This document shows, one piece after another, positions 25,312-35,445 of a stretch of DNA of 43,243 bases. The notes beneath the pieces were generated by a model. It saw nothing but the letters and a program-made list of their open reading frames with translations. It was not told where the DNA came from and ran no database searches. The DNA is taken from contig JAAZLT010000005.1 of the NCBI GenBank assembly GCA_012799205.1, positions 1 through 43,243 of the forward strand, read 5' to 3'. The DNA comes from Clostridiales bacterium. GTDB lineage: Bacteria; Bacillota; Clostridia; Caldicoprobacterales; Xylanivirgaceae. Position 1 is the first letter of the stretch. Each line of letters begins with the position of its first letter. The translations under genes and the position numbers were made by a program.

Positions 25312-26034
25312 TTATGGCTCTGAGAAGTAATCGACTATCCCACAGTATATGGCATAGGCTACATCATCTAGATATCTATCTGTCTTAAGTAGTTTTTCTT
25401 CATCTGGATTTGAAAGAAAACCACATTCTACTAAGACACTTGGAGCAGAACTGGCCTTTAATATGAGAATGTTGTCTACAGATTTTATCTGCCTATTATT
25501 ACCCCTATTTAATATATCAATGAGTTTCAGCTGGATACATTGGGCTAGATTTTTACCTTCGCCACTGCCATCCATATAAAAGACTTGAGCGCCATAGTAT
25601 TGAGATTGGTTAAAATAGTTTAAATGTATGCTTACGACTATATCAGGATTACTGTTTTTTATTATCTCTACTCGTCTTTGCATATCCTGTCGTTTTAAAT
25701 TTCCCACGCCCTTACCAAGCCTTGTATCATATAACCCCTCGTCGCTTGTACGAGTCATAATAACTGTACTTCCCTCTCTTGCAAGTGTCTCCTTTAGTTT
25801 ATATGCTATTTTAAGATTTATCTTATCCTCTCGAGTGCCAGATGGACTTACTGCACCAGGATCTATACCACCATGACCTGCATCTATTACAATTGTCTTA
25901 CTGCCTAATGGTAGATTAAATGTCTGTATAGATCTAATCTTTCGTATCTTCAAAATGTATGTCCCTGCAATTAGAATACCAACTATTAACCATAGGATAA
26001 AGAGCGTACGCCTTTTTATAAATATTACCCTCAT
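25312..26034 (-). CDS. cwlD: N-acetylmuramoyl-L-alanine amidase CwlD
   Basis: A 240-aa Amidase_3 protein with an N-terminal membrane anchor or uncleaved signal (about residues 8-27). Zinc-ligand motifs are present: the His in IDAGHGGIDPGA, the Glu in SGTREDKINLK, and the His in VSIHLNYF, with the catalytic Glu in VLVECGFLSN. In spore formers CwlD removes peptide side chains during muramic-delta-lactam formation in the spore cortex. The ATG at 26034 has only GGGGG (26046-26042) as ribosome site, and that lies in the 3' arm of a GC-rich hairpin. It follows the glucan synthase gene. Confidence 0.9.
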   Translation of the reverse strand: MRVIFIKRRTLFILWLIVGILIAGTYILKIRKIRSIQTFNLPLGSKTIVIDAGHGGIDPGAVSPSGTREDKINLKIAYKLKETLAREGSTVIMTRTSDEGLYDTRLGKGVGNLKRQDMQRRVEIIKNSNPDIVVSIHLNYFNQSQYYGAQVFYMDGSGEGKNLAQCIQLKLIDILNRGNNRQIKSVDNILILKASSAPSVLVECGFLSNPDEEKLLKTDRYLDDVAYAIYCGIVDYFSEP

Positions 26035-26041
26035 ATTTAAA

Positions 26042-26084
26042 CCCCCGGATAAGAATTTTCTATTTATACATATTCCACCGGGGG
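26042..26084 (-). promoter_or_regulatory. GC-rich hairpin over the cwlD ribosome site
   Basis: CCCCCGG (26042-26048) and CCGGGGG (26078-26084) pair perfectly over 7 bp, with an inner GAAT/ATTC pairing. On the minus strand the 3' arm is the GGGGG that serves as the cwlD Shine-Dalgarno, so folding would hide it. It could also act as a poor terminator for the glucan synthase gene, since only TTTAAAT follows. Confidence 0.5.
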
Positions 26085-26100
26085 CTTGACCTATGATTTT

Positions 26101-29100
26101 TTATAGATTTATTTCTATCTGATGATGACCTCCATCATCCTTTAGATGGATAATATTATCCCCTTGTCCATCCCTGCCGTTTCGCACACGTATGCTATAG
26201 AGGGTGTTTATATATCTATAGCGAATTGTAAACTCGCTCCATTCAGTGGGTATACAGGGATCTATAGTTAGTACATCCCCTTTCTTTTTTAACCCTAAGA
26301 GCGATTCTATTGCAATCCTATACATCCAGCTAGCAGCTCCAGTATACCAGGTCCATCCACCTCTTCCTTCGTAGGGTGGGGCAGAGTACACATCTGCAGC
26401 CATCACATAGGGCTCAACTCTATATCTAAAGGCCTCTGTCGGGGTCTTTGAGTGGTTTATAGGATTTATCATGTTATAAAGCTCCATTGCAATATTACCA
26501 TCTTTAAGCATTGCATAGGCAAGTATGACCCAAGTAGCCGCGTGGGTATATTGCCCTCCATTCTCTCTCACTCCAGGCACATAACCCTTTATATAACCAG
26601 GGTCTAGTTCTGTACCAAAAAACGGTGGCCAGAGAAGTTTTATAATGCCTGTCTCCCTATCTATTAGATGATTTTCTAAAGAGCGCATAGCCTCCTTGAC
26701 CCGCTCACTGCGCCCGCCCTTTGATATTATACTCCATGATTGGCTTATGGAATCTATCTGGCATTCGTCATTATATTCAGATCCAAGTGGTGTTCCATCG
26801 TCAAAATATGCCCTTCTATACCAACCACCATCCCAGCCATGATCCTCTATAGACTTAAGGAGTTTATCCGCTATAGCACTTAGGGCCTTAGCTCTATCCA
26901 TATCCCCTTTCATCTCGCATATAGGAATAAAGTCATTTAACACCCTATACATAAACCAGCCTAGCCATATACTCTCTCCTTGGCCTTCTCTGCCTATTCT
27001 ATCCATGCCGTCATTCCAATCTCCACCGCCTATTAGCGGCAGCCCATGAACTCCAAATTTAGAGGCCCTCTCAATTGCTCTAATGCAATGATCATATAGA
27101 CTCTCCTTATCTTTTGACACTCTTGGTGAGTTATACCTATCCTTTTCATCTGGGCTAAGCTCTATATCCTCAAGATAGCTAAGCCCCTCATCTAATATGC
27201 TCTCATCACCTGTCACATTAATATAATCAGCTGTTAGGAAAGGTAAGAACAATAGATCATCAGTAATCCGGGTCCTCACACCCCTATTTGGCGGATGCCA
27301 CCAATGCTGTACATCGCCCTCTTTAAACTGATGCTCAGCATGAAGTAGAATCTGCCTTCTGGCAATCTTGGGATGGCTATGCATAACCGCTAATACATCC
27401 TGTAGCTGATCTCTATAGCCATATGCGCCTCCAGCCTGATAAAATGCAGTTCTTGCCCAAAGTCTGCTGCTTATGGTCTGGTAGAGTAGCCATCTATTTA
27501 TAAGGATATTAAATGATTGATCTGGAGTGTTGACCTGCACAGTCTCCAAGGTCTTATCCCAAAATTGTTTTACTTTTTCTAATTCTGTAGATACATTCTC
27601 AAACCTTCTATACTTTGCTGTAAGAGATTCTATATCTCTCATATCTTGGCTTTGCCCCAGTATTAAGGCAATATTTTCTTTTGAATCGCCTGGTATGGTG
27701 ACCTTTATATGGATAGCACCGCATGGATCGAAGCCTGCGCCGGCCGTGTTACTAAGCCTTATCCTCTCAAGCGCTGCAGGTTTTTTATAGTTCCCACCTC
27801 TGCCTATAAACTCTCCCCTATCTGAAGTAAAGGACATTATAGGTTTATTGGAAAACATAAATGCCTGCTCATCTATGAACTCTTCATTATGTGGATTGGA
27901 TGTCAAAAGAACATCTAGATCTCTATCATATTTAGATTTTATAAACTCTGTTCCGGCGGTTCTATCCACCCCTAATGCCCATTTGCAATAGTAGTATATA
28001 CTTATATCCCTTGGTTGAGAGCTTGGATTGTGGATTGTCATCATATTTATCTTTACCGGATTTTCTCTTGGCACATATACAGTCTGAGTGCAATACATTC
28101 CATGGCTATTATGCTCAAATGTAGTATATCCCTGACCGTGCCTAATTACATACTCTCCATCCCCCCTAATCGGAGAAGGTGTAACTGTCCAGGCATGGCC
28201 TGTCTTATCATCTCTTATATATATGGCCTCTCCTGGCGGATCTACCACGGGATCATTTGACCATGTAGTTAGCTTGTTCTCCCTACTATTTTTATTCCAT
28301 GTATATACAGTGCCTAGCTCCGTTATAAGGGTTCCAAAGCTTTCATTGGCAATTACATTGCTCCAAGGAGCAGGCGTGAACATTCCTTCAGTCAATTGCA
28401 TTATATATTCTCTGCCATTTTGCCAAAATCCGCCCAGTCCATTATAAAACATTAGCTCATCTTTAGGAAATTTAGGAGGATGTACATTTACATATTTATA
28501 TGACGAAATTCTATCCACAGACTTTGGAAGTATATAGGGCCGCCTTCTGTATAGCTGCATTTCTAAGTTTCCATCATCTCCTCTTAGAACCAGGGCACTG
28601 GCAGATATTATGGCCTTTATCTCATCCTTTTCCATCTGATCTGCCTGCCTCAAATATATACCTCCCGGGCAATCCTTAAGATCTCTACAATGCCCTATAG
28701 AGATAATCTCCTCTAGCCGTTCTGTAATAGGCTGTTCATAGCTGCTGCCATATTCATTTAACACTACAATATCTACCTTAAGTCCCTTGGTATGCCAATA
28801 TTCATGAGCAGATAATATTTTATTTACTAGAGATATATGTGCCATAGATTTAATCGCAATTACTACTATTGGTAGTTCTCCTGAAATCCCATGAGCCCAT
28901 AGGGCAGTCCTTCCCCTATTGTTTTTTACTATTATATCACCCTGTCCTGCCTTATTAGGGGAGTGGTAGAGTATGTGAGATGCCAGCTCCTGATAAAAAT
29001 TAGCATCCTCTAGGGAAATACCTAGGTATTTAAGTTCTACTTGATTTCTGGTCCAAGCAAGTTCAAATGCAGACTCTATTGAGCCCTGGCTGCTGTTTTC

Positions 29101-32100
29101 TCTTGCAAGTGATATGGCTTCATCCCTACTTGTGGCAGCACCAGTTATATAGGATACCTTTGCCGATCCCCCGGCGTCTATGCCAACCCTCTTTCTAAGG
29201 CTCATTATAGGATCTATCACAGCCCCTACTGTATTAGATAGGGGAGTGCCTGGATCCATGGAGACTGGAGAGGCGGTATCTCGACCCCTTCCTATAAATT
29301 TCATCCTATTGGTTTCATATTGCAGCGCCCCTATATCCTCCCCTTCCTCCACTAATACACTATGGACAACCCATATATCACTCTCCAGATTAGCTCCCGG
29401 GCGCCTTCGGGCAATTAATGCGTTATATTCTGGCACAAATTCTGTCACTACAAATAGATTATTAAATGCTCTATGGGCAATATCACTTATAAGGGGTGCT
29501 ATAACTAGCTCAAAATAGCTGGTTACATCTACTACCCTCCTATAGCTGCTAGTATTCTTTAGCGTCAATCTCCTGATCTCTACATCCTGGGTCGGAGAGA
29601 TGATTATATCAGTACGGGTCTTAATACTCCCATCTTTTCTTTTAAATGTGGCTCTATCTACAGCAAATTCTACGCCATATTTATCTGCCCTATGGCCACA
29701 AGGCATATAGGTAGCCGACCAGAAATTATTGGAGTTGAGATTTTGTACATAAATAGATGGTCCCCAATCATCTTTGGTAGTGTCCTGCCTCCACCTGCTT
29801 ATAGCTGCATCCTTATATTTTATATAACCTCCACCGCTATTGGTAATAACTGTAGATAGATTTTCATTAGATAGTATCTGAACCTGGGGGAGCTGGGTTC
29901 TTGGGCTACTAAACCGTCTCACCTTATCTGAATGCGTTCTCAGGTCCCTATGAACAGGCAGTGTAGGTTCTATAAAGTCCTTTAGGTATACCTTTTTTAC
30001 AGGAATCCTCTCTTGGAGCAAAAGATTTACCGATCTTACAATAGGATGGCTGTGAAAACGCTTTTGCATCACATTATCATATAGCATATTTGAAATGGCC
30101 ATAAGGCTCATTCCCTTATGGTGGGCCATGAAACTTTCTACTACTGCGCTATCTTTGCCCCTAGGTAGCCTTGAGGGAGTATAATCTATGGCTTCAAAAA
30201 GGCCATACTCTCCTTCTAGGCCCTTTTCTATGAGATGATGTATATTTTGCATTGCAAGATTTTTATCTACCTGAAGCGCCAATACAGAGGCATAAGGGGT
30301 TATTACAAGGTCTTCACCAAGGCCGGATTTTAGGCCTAGACCCGGCACTCCAAAGGCCTTGTATTGATAATTAAAATGTCTGTCAAATGCGTTATATCCA
30401 GACTCTGATATGCCCCAGGGCAAATTCCTTCGCCTTGTATATTCTATCTGCCCGCGAATGACACCTTTATATGTCTCGTTAAAAAGAGTATAGGGGTAGT
30501 CTCTCATAACTAAAAGGGGCATCATATATTCAAACATAGTGCCACTCCAAGATAGGAGCGTCTTTGTATTCCCTATAGTAGTTAGGGCACGTCCCATTTT
30601 AAACCAATGCCTCTTTGGCACATCCCCCTTCCCAATGGCTATAAGACTTGCCTGCCTTGCCTCGGAAGCCAGTATATCATAAAAACTATTTGTAAGCTGT
30701 CCACTTTCGACATCATAACCTATGGAGAAAAGCTCTCTTTCGTTATCGTAGAGCTTTGCAAAATTCATCTTCATAAATAACATCTCCACTCGCTCTATGA
30801 GCATGTCTATATCCGCTAAAAAAGTTTGTAGACCCTTATGTGATAGGTTTATGGCCTCCTTAAATTCATCAACCCATTTATGGCTGACATCGCTGCTCTT
30901 AGCCCCAGCAAGCCGAGACTTTTGCCCTCCATCTATTTCATCTAGGATATTTAAAATCTCTTCATATCCTTTAATATATTCGGATATACTTAATGGACTA
31001 TTAAGCTTACTCAGCATCTCTAATAGCCCTTCGTCCAATCCCCTCTCGTTTAAACTATCTTCTAATAAAAAGTCTGGAATGTCGGCTAATATCCCGACCC
31101 AGGGTAAAAATGTATTGAGCTCCCTTTTATATGCCTTGACTACACTCTCTATGCGAGAAATAGGGCTACTATCCTGCGCATCTAGCAATCTCTTCCATCT
31201 AGTTAATGTGAAATCTCGTCTTACAACCTCATCTGGCAGTACAGTCAATATATCCTCATATTCTCTACCTGAGTATGCATATATAGTATCCCTTAAACCC
31301 TCTATAACCACACTATTTACTATTGGTGCCTCCCTTAACCTAGATAGCTCCTCTATGAGCACAATTAAATATCCTGCTAGATTTCCGTTATCTACTGTGG
31401 ATACATATGCGGGAATAAGAGGCTTTAATGTTCTAGTGTCATACCAGTTATATATATGGCCCTCCCATTTTTCTAGTTTTTCTACCGTGGCTATAGTATC
31501 TTTAGCTCTTTCTACAAATTCTAAATTCCCTATATAGCCAAGATCCTTTGCTGCAAGGGCTGACATAAGACCTAGCCCTATATTTGTGGGGGATGTCCTA
31601 TGAGCCACACCAGTTATAGGGTTAAGTTGGTAATTATCCGGCGGAAGCCAATTATTTTCCTGAGTCATAAAGTCCTCGAAATAGCCCCAGGTCTTTCTAG
31701 CTAGCCGCCTAATGGTCTTAATCTCTTGCTGCTCTAATTTATCGCTGGAATAGTCAATTGGCCTGCTGATTATATAGGCTATCCAAGGAGCAAATATCCA
31801 AATCATTGCAAGTATTAGGGCAAATATGGTATTGGGGCCCTCAATGGCCAGAATCGCCATTACTTGAAACATGCCTATGATGATTGAATATATCATCTTT
31901 GTAATAAAGTCTGCAAAGTTTCCTGTAAATCTTCTTTCTGTATCGGCTGCTGTAACCCACTCTAACATATTCTTTCGGGTGAAAAATACTCTGACTATGC
32001 TTCGAAGGATAGCATCAAGCATTAAATGCCCCTGATATGCTATAAACACCATAAATAGGGTGGATTGCCATATAACAGAGCCTATCTCAGAAAATATCTC

Positions 32101-34599
32101 ATCTATTCCAATTTGCCGGCGCCAATGCCTATAGTATCCTATTAGGCAGTCAAGCGTGTCTATTATAAATGGGTAGACAACTGTCAAGATAGCTAAAGCC
32201 AGCCAACCCTTTGAGCCCTTTAGTATATTTAGTGAACCCAATATAAATATAAATAGAAGCATAGTCGGCACCAGGCTTCGCCTCATATTATCTAGTATCT
32301 TCCACTTAGACAGTAAAGATAGAGGCGAGCGTTTGCCAAGCCAGGGCATAAGCTGCCAATCTCCTCTAGTCCATCTATGTTGTCTCATACCATAGGCCAC
32401 ATAATGGGAGGGGTACCCATCTATGAATTCCAGATCTGTAGCAAGGCCCGTTCTTATATAAGAGCCCTCTAGTAGATCATGGCTTAGAACACTATTTTCT
32501 GGAATGGCACCATCTAGGACCTCTAAAAATATATCCACATCATATATACCCTTGCCTACAAATATGCCCTCTTTAAATAAATCTTGGTATATATCGGATA
32601 CAGCAGTGGTATATGGATCTATACCCGCCTGGCCCGAAAATTTAAGCGAGAAAAATGAGCTAGCAGCACTTTCAATATCCACTCCAATTCTAGGCTGAAT
32701 TATCCCATATCCATCTACCACTAAAGTAGCATCATCATTTAATACGGGTCTATTAAGTGGATGCCCCATTATACCTATAAGCTCTTTTGCAGTCTCTCTT
32801 GGCAGCTGGGTATCGGCATCTAATGTGATTACATATTTTATCCTGGGAAGTATACTAAGATCTCCCTCTTTTATATAATAGCTTGTTCCGCCATCTCCTC
32901 TAAGTAGCCTATTGAACTCTACTAAAGCCCCCCTTTTACGCTCCCATCCCATCCATAGTCTTTGATCCTCATTCCATTGCCTACTTCTATTGAAATAGAA
33001 AAATATACCCTCTCCATATTTGGCGTTTAGGGCCCTTATCGCCTCTATTCCTGCCTGAGCGATTTCGTCATCTGATGATTCGTATTCATTAGGCCCATCC
33101 TTAAAATCCCCTACAATAGCAAAATGGAGTCTTTTGTCTTTATTAGCCATATAAAAGACTTCCATTTGCTTGGCTAATTCCTCTACGCTCTTTTTACTTG
33201 TCAGTAGTGTAGGAGTTATGACCATGGTCTCAAATTCTTTAGGGATACCATCTTTAAGCTCAAGTCTTGGCAATATGCTAGGCGGATACTTAGTAGTTAT
33301 AAGCCAATTAGCTAAACCTATGACTATACTTAATATGGGAACTAGAGCCAGCAATATATAGAGTATAGTTAAAGCATTGAAGCCTTCAGCTAATATACCT
33401 GATGTTAGCAGGAATAGCCCTATACATAGAGCAGTTAATCCCATTATTCCCCCTATATAGACTTTGGCTCGATCATATATTCTTCTATCTTCTAAGCCTA
33501 TATAATCCTTAAGTATCTGCCTACCCTTGCCTACTAGATAATAACCTACATGTTTAAATTTAATATCATCCTGCATGGAGTCGTCTCTATTTTCTATACA
33601 CTCTAATACGAGTCTTGCTACATAGACTTCGTCTAGGTCCGCCCTTTTCGCAAGTTTCGCCAGCTCTTTCCTATAATAGTCGCGGGATTTAAAATCCATC
33701 CTACCGTAAATCTGAGCTGGGTCTTTTCTCAGTACTCTATCCATCAAAGATAGATCTTCTATAATATCTTCCCATCTTATCTCTGATACTAGCTTCAAGG
33801 ATGTGATTACATTTCCCATAGAGACCTTAGCTTCGGTTTGCCTTTTATACTCTCTTTGTGCTACACTATCCGCACTATCCCCTTGCCTAATTAGACGTCT
33901 ATCTATTTGCTTTATAATAGTCGCGGCTTCAGCGCCATGATCTTGTAGACATCTTAAAAGTGAATCTGCATAGGACATTTGCATATATTTATAATGCCTA
34001 TCATGCTGATCCAATACGGCATATAGTTGAACTGAGGATTTCTCAAAAGCTTCGATCATTCTTTGACCCCATCTATATCCCTCATATTTGAGTTTTTGTG
34101 TATTTTCTATATCTACAGCCATGTACTCTATGTTTTGTATAAGTACTATTTTAAGCATAAGTGGAATAGCCCAAAGTTCAGATATGGTAAGTGGAGTCAC
34201 CTTTTGGTATTGGTCTATAAATTTATATATTATATCACTATCTAGTCTTCCCGATGTAAAATCTATAATCTCTCTTGCAATTTCATATACCCGTAGATCT
34301 TCTCTGTAATCTGCTCCTTTAAGTACGGGTAGATCTTTGAAATAGCCATTGCGTAAATTAAATTGTATATCTTTAATATGCCCCTCAATTATATAGAAAT
34401 TATCCACTAGCCACTCTGCCGCTGGCACCATGTTAGACTCATGTTTTATATTTGAATAAATAGATCTATAGGACTCAATTAGTTTAGCACTACTTCTTTT
34501 CATGTCTATAACCACTGGTGGTTTTGGCATTCCATCTATTACCCTACTTTGCTCCATTGCTACTTGTTCTGCTCTCTCTTGTAAGGTTTCTGTATTCAA
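26101..34599 (-). CDS. Cyclic beta-1,2-glucan synthase (NdvB/ChvB/Cgs type)
   Basis: A 2832-aa inner-membrane polysaccharide synthase in one uninterrupted frame, the same size class as rhizobial NdvB/ChvB. An N-terminal region of about 370 aa leads to two transmembrane segments (about 385-440). Next is a GT84 glycosyltransferase with VITLDADTQLPR (near 590), HDLLEG (near 706) and RQHRWTRGDW (near 740), then more transmembrane segments (about 775-950). The cyclisation, glucoamylase-like (GH189-type) domain has GISESGYNAFDRHF and HHKGMSLMA (about 1400-1500). The C-terminal GH94 phosphorylase-like half has GGDWNDGMDRIG (near 2520) with the catalytic-type Asp. TTG 34599 with AGGAGA 9 nt upstream is preferred over TTG 34620. 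The glucan product is inferred. Confidence 0.9.
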   Translation of the reverse strand: MNTETLQERAEQVAMEQSRVIDGMPKPPVVIDMKRSSAKLIESYRSIYSNIKHESNMVPAAEWLVDNFYIIEGHIKDIQFNLRNGYFKDLPVLKGADYREDLRVYEIAREIIDFTSGRLDSDIIYKFIDQYQKVTPLTISELWAIPLMLKIVLIQNIEYMAVDIENTQKLKYEGYRWGQRMIEAFEKSSVQLYAVLDQHDRHYKYMQMSYADSLLRCLQDHGAEAATIIKQIDRRLIRQGDSADSVAQREYKRQTEAKVSMGNVITSLKLVSEIRWEDIIEDLSLMDRVLRKDPAQIYGRMDFKSRDYYRKELAKLAKRADLDEVYVARLVLECIENRDDSMQDDIKFKHVGYYLVGKGRQILKDYIGLEDRRIYDRAKVYIGGIMGLTALCIGLFLLTSGILAEGFNALTILYILLALVPILSIVIGLANWLITTKYPPSILPRLELKDGIPKEFETMVITPTLLTSKKSVEELAKQMEVFYMANKDKRLHFAIVGDFKDGPNEYESSDDEIAQAGIEAIRALNAKYGEGIFFYFNRSRQWNEDQRLWMGWERKRGALVEFNRLLRGDGGTSYYIKEGDLSILPRIKYVITLDADTQLPRETAKELIGIMGHPLNRPVLNDDATLVVDGYGIIQPRIGVDIESAASSFFSLKFSGQAGIDPYTTAVSDIYQDLFKEGIFVGKGIYDVDIFLEVLDGAIPENSVLSHDLLEGSYIRTGLATDLEFIDGYPSHYVAYGMRQHRWTRGDWQLMPWLGKRSPLSLLSKWKILDNMRRSLVPTMLLFIFILGSLNILKGSKGWLALAILTVVYPFIIDTLDCLIGYYRHWRRQIGIDEIFSEIGSVIWQSTLFMVFIAYQGHLMLDAILRSIVRVFFTRKNMLEWVTAADTERRFTGNFADFITKMIYSIIIGMFQVMAILAIEGPNTIFALILAMIWIFAPWIAYIISRPIDYSSDKLEQQEIKTIRRLARKTWGYFEDFMTQENNWLPPDNYQLNPITGVAHRTSPTNIGLGLMSALAAKDLGYIGNLEFVERAKDTIATVEKLEKWEGHIYNWYDTRTLKPLIPAYVSTVDNGNLAGYLIVLIEELSRLREAPIVNSVVIEGLRDTIYAYSGREYEDILTVLPDEVVRRDFTLTRWKRLLDAQDSSPISRIESVVKAYKRELNTFLPWVGILADIPDFLLEDSLNERGLDEGLLEMLSKLNSPLSISEYIKGYEEILNILDEIDGGQKSRLAGAKSSDVSHKWVDEFKEAINLSHKGLQTFLADIDMLIERVEMLFMKMNFAKLYDNERELFSIGYDVESGQLTNSFYDILASEARQASLIAIGKGDVPKRHWFKMGRALTTIGNTKTLLSWSGTMFEYMMPLLVMRDYPYTLFNETYKGVIRGQIEYTRRRNLPWGISESGYNAFDRHFNYQYKAFGVPGLGLKSGLGEDLVITPYASVLALQVDKNLAMQNIHHLIEKGLEGEYGLFEAIDYTPSRLPRGKDSAVVESFMAHHKGMSLMAISNMLYDNVMQKRFHSHPIVRSVNLLLQERIPVKKVYLKDFIEPTLPVHRDLRTHSDKVRRFSSPRTQLPQVQILSNENLSTVITNSGGGYIKYKDAAISRWRQDTTKDDWGPSIYVQNLNSNNFWSATYMPCGHRADKYGVEFAVDRATFKRKDGSIKTRTDIIISPTQDVEIRRLTLKNTSSYRRVVDVTSYFELVIAPLISDIAHRAFNNLFVVTEFVPEYNALIARRRPGANLESDIWVVHSVLVEEGEDIGALQYETNRMKFIGRGRDTASPVSMDPGTPLSNTVGAVIDPIMSLRKRVGIDAGGSAKVSYITGAATSRDEAISLARENSSQGSIESAFELAWTRNQVELKYLGISLEDANFYQELASHILYHSPNKAGQGDIIVKNNRGRTALWAHGISGELPIVVIAIKSMAHISLVNKILSAHEYWHTKGLKVDIVVLNEYGSSYEQPITERLEEIISIGHCRDLKDCPGGIYLRQADQMEKDEIKAIISASALVLRGDDGNLEMQLYRRRPYILPKSVDRISSYKYVNVHPPKFPKDELMFYNGLGGFWQNGREYIMQLTEGMFTPAPWSNVIANESFGTLITELGTVYTWNKNSRENKLTTWSNDPVVDPPGEAIYIRDDKTGHAWTVTPSPIRGDGEYVIRHGQGYTTFEHNSHGMYCTQTVYVPRENPVKINMMTIHNPSSQPRDISIYYYCKWALGVDRTAGTEFIKSKYDRDLDVLLTSNPHNEEFIDEQAFMFSNKPIMSFTSDRGEFIGRGGNYKKPAALERIRLSNTAGAGFDPCGAIHIKVTIPGDSKENIALILGQSQDMRDIESLTAKYRRFENVSTELEKVKQFWDKTLETVQVNTPDQSFNILINRWLLYQTISSRLWARTAFYQAGGAYGYRDQLQDVLAVMHSHPKIARRQILLHAEHQFKEGDVQHWWHPPNRGVRTRITDDLLFLPFLTADYINVTGDESILDEGLSYLEDIELSPDEKDRYNSPRVSKDKESLYDHCIRAIERASKFGVHGLPLIGGGDWNDGMDRIGREGQGESIWLGWFMYRVLNDFIPICEMKGDMDRAKALSAIADKLLKSIEDHGWDGGWYRRAYFDDGTPLGSEYNDECQIDSISQSWSIISKGGRSERVKEAMRSLENHLIDRETGIIKLLWPPFFGTELDPGYIKGYVPGVRENGGQYTHAATWVILAYAMLKDGNIAMELYNMINPINHSKTPTEAFRYRVEPYVMAADVYSAPPYEGRGGWTWYTGAASWMYRIAIESLLGLKKKGDVLTIDPCIPTEWSEFTIRYRYINTLYSIRVRNGRDGQGDNIIHLKDDGGHHQIEINL

Positions 34600-34693
34600 T
34601 ATATAGTCTCTCCTTTGCAAGTGATTTATATATTGCCTTATCTAATTATGTGCTTTTTTAGCAATATGAATACATTTAAGGATGGAATGACAT

Positions 34694-34726
34694 AAAAAAA
34701 GAATCATAGCTTTTAGCTATGATTCT
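34694..34726 (-). terminator. Intrinsic terminator of nfeD
   Basis: A perfect 12-bp stem AGAATCATAGCT/AGCTATGATTCT (34700-34711 with 34715-34726) is followed on the minus strand by seven T residues. The nfeD stop codon (34715-34713) lies in the hairpin. The glucan synthase gene therefore probably has its own promoter at 34621-34690; I could not identify convincing boxes there. Confidence 0.88.
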
Positions 34727-35231
34727 CTATCTCCCTAACTATAATCTTAAAACCCTCTTTTTTTATGACCTCAACTATAGTGCCTGCCGGTATAGATTCT
34801 CCCTCTGTGATCACATCAAATTTCTCTCCGTCGAATTCTACAGTCCCAGTGGGTCTTAGCATGGTAAGCGCTCTTCCCTGCTGGTTTAATGAGGGCCTTT
34901 TATCTTCCACTCTAGCATGTGTTTTGCCAGCCTCTGGTTGAGATTTTAACACAAGAATTTTAGACAGCCTGCCATCTCTAGTGATAGAGCGATAAAACCA
35001 GATCACGAGGGCTGTTATCACCACTAATATAATTGCAATCAGCATTATCAGTACAGCCGGCGCCACTAAACCATATGCAAGTCTCAGCCCAATTATGAGG
35101 GATATTATTCCTAGAACCCCTGCGATTCCAAAACCTGGTACTATAATCTCTATTGCTATTAAGGTTGTTCCCAATATAAAAAATGCGATCATGAGCCATC
35201 CTAAATTCATGGCAATCAACTCTAGACCCAT
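34713..35231 (-). CDS. nfeD: NfeD family membrane protein
   Basis: A 172-aa NfeD-like protein of the short type, without the protease domain. Several hydrophobic segments fill residues about 8-85 (LGWLMIAFFILGTTLIAIEI; then two more), and the C-terminus is an OB-fold (GTVEFDGEKFDVITEGESI, then GTIVEVIKKEGFKIIVREI). NfeD proteins act with stomatin/flotillin-like proteins in membrane-domain organisation; the usual flotillin-like partner gene is not adjacent here. GGGGGAG lies 5 nt before the ATG at 35231; an internal ATG at codon 8 is possible. It is transcribed alone. Confidence 0.88.
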   Translation of the reverse strand: MGLELIAMNLGWLMIAFFILGTTLIAIEIIVPGFGIAGVLGIISLIIGLRLAYGLVAPAVLIMLIAIILVVITALVIWFYRSITRDGRLSKILVLKSQPEAGKTHARVEDKRPSLNQQGRALTMLRPTGTVEFDGEKFDVITEGESIPAGTIVEVIKKEGFKIIVREIENHS

Positions 35232-35274
35232 ATAATCTCCCCCTTATATAATACTTCCCCTTGAAGCTAACTTC

Positions 35275-35303
35275 ATTATATCATCACATGGACCCTGTTA
35301 CAA
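35275..35303 (-). promoter_or_regulatory. Promoter of nfeD
   Basis: Minus strand TTGTAA (35303-35298), 17-nt spacer, perfect TATAAT (35280-35275) with TGA directly before it (extended -10). It starts about 44 nt upstream of the nfeD ATG. Confidence 0.75.
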
Positions 35304-35402
35304 CACACAGACACGATTTTGCCACCCCAATCTAGATGCGATAATTTAATGGGATTGATATCTATTAAAATCTAAATTACATAGTTATTTTATTGCCTAA
35401 GA

Positions 35403-35411
35403 TGCTATAAT
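35403..35411 (+). promoter_or_regulatory. Extended -10 promoter of the patatin-like gene
   Basis: The plus strand reads TGCTATAAT, 35 nt before the GTG start at 35446. No clear -35 box is visible. Confidence 0.55.
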
Positions 35412-35445
35412 ATACTTATTAAGAGCATTGTATGGAGGCGGTATT

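Noticed and set aside
30797-31537. Open frame of 246 codons on the plus strand inside the glucan synthase gene.
   Set aside because: It lies antisense to a clearly conserved protein, lacks a ribosome site, and its Ser/Ile/Leu-rich composition is that of an antisense shadow. The same applies to long antisense frames at 10183-10761, 17663-18232 and 3915-4394.
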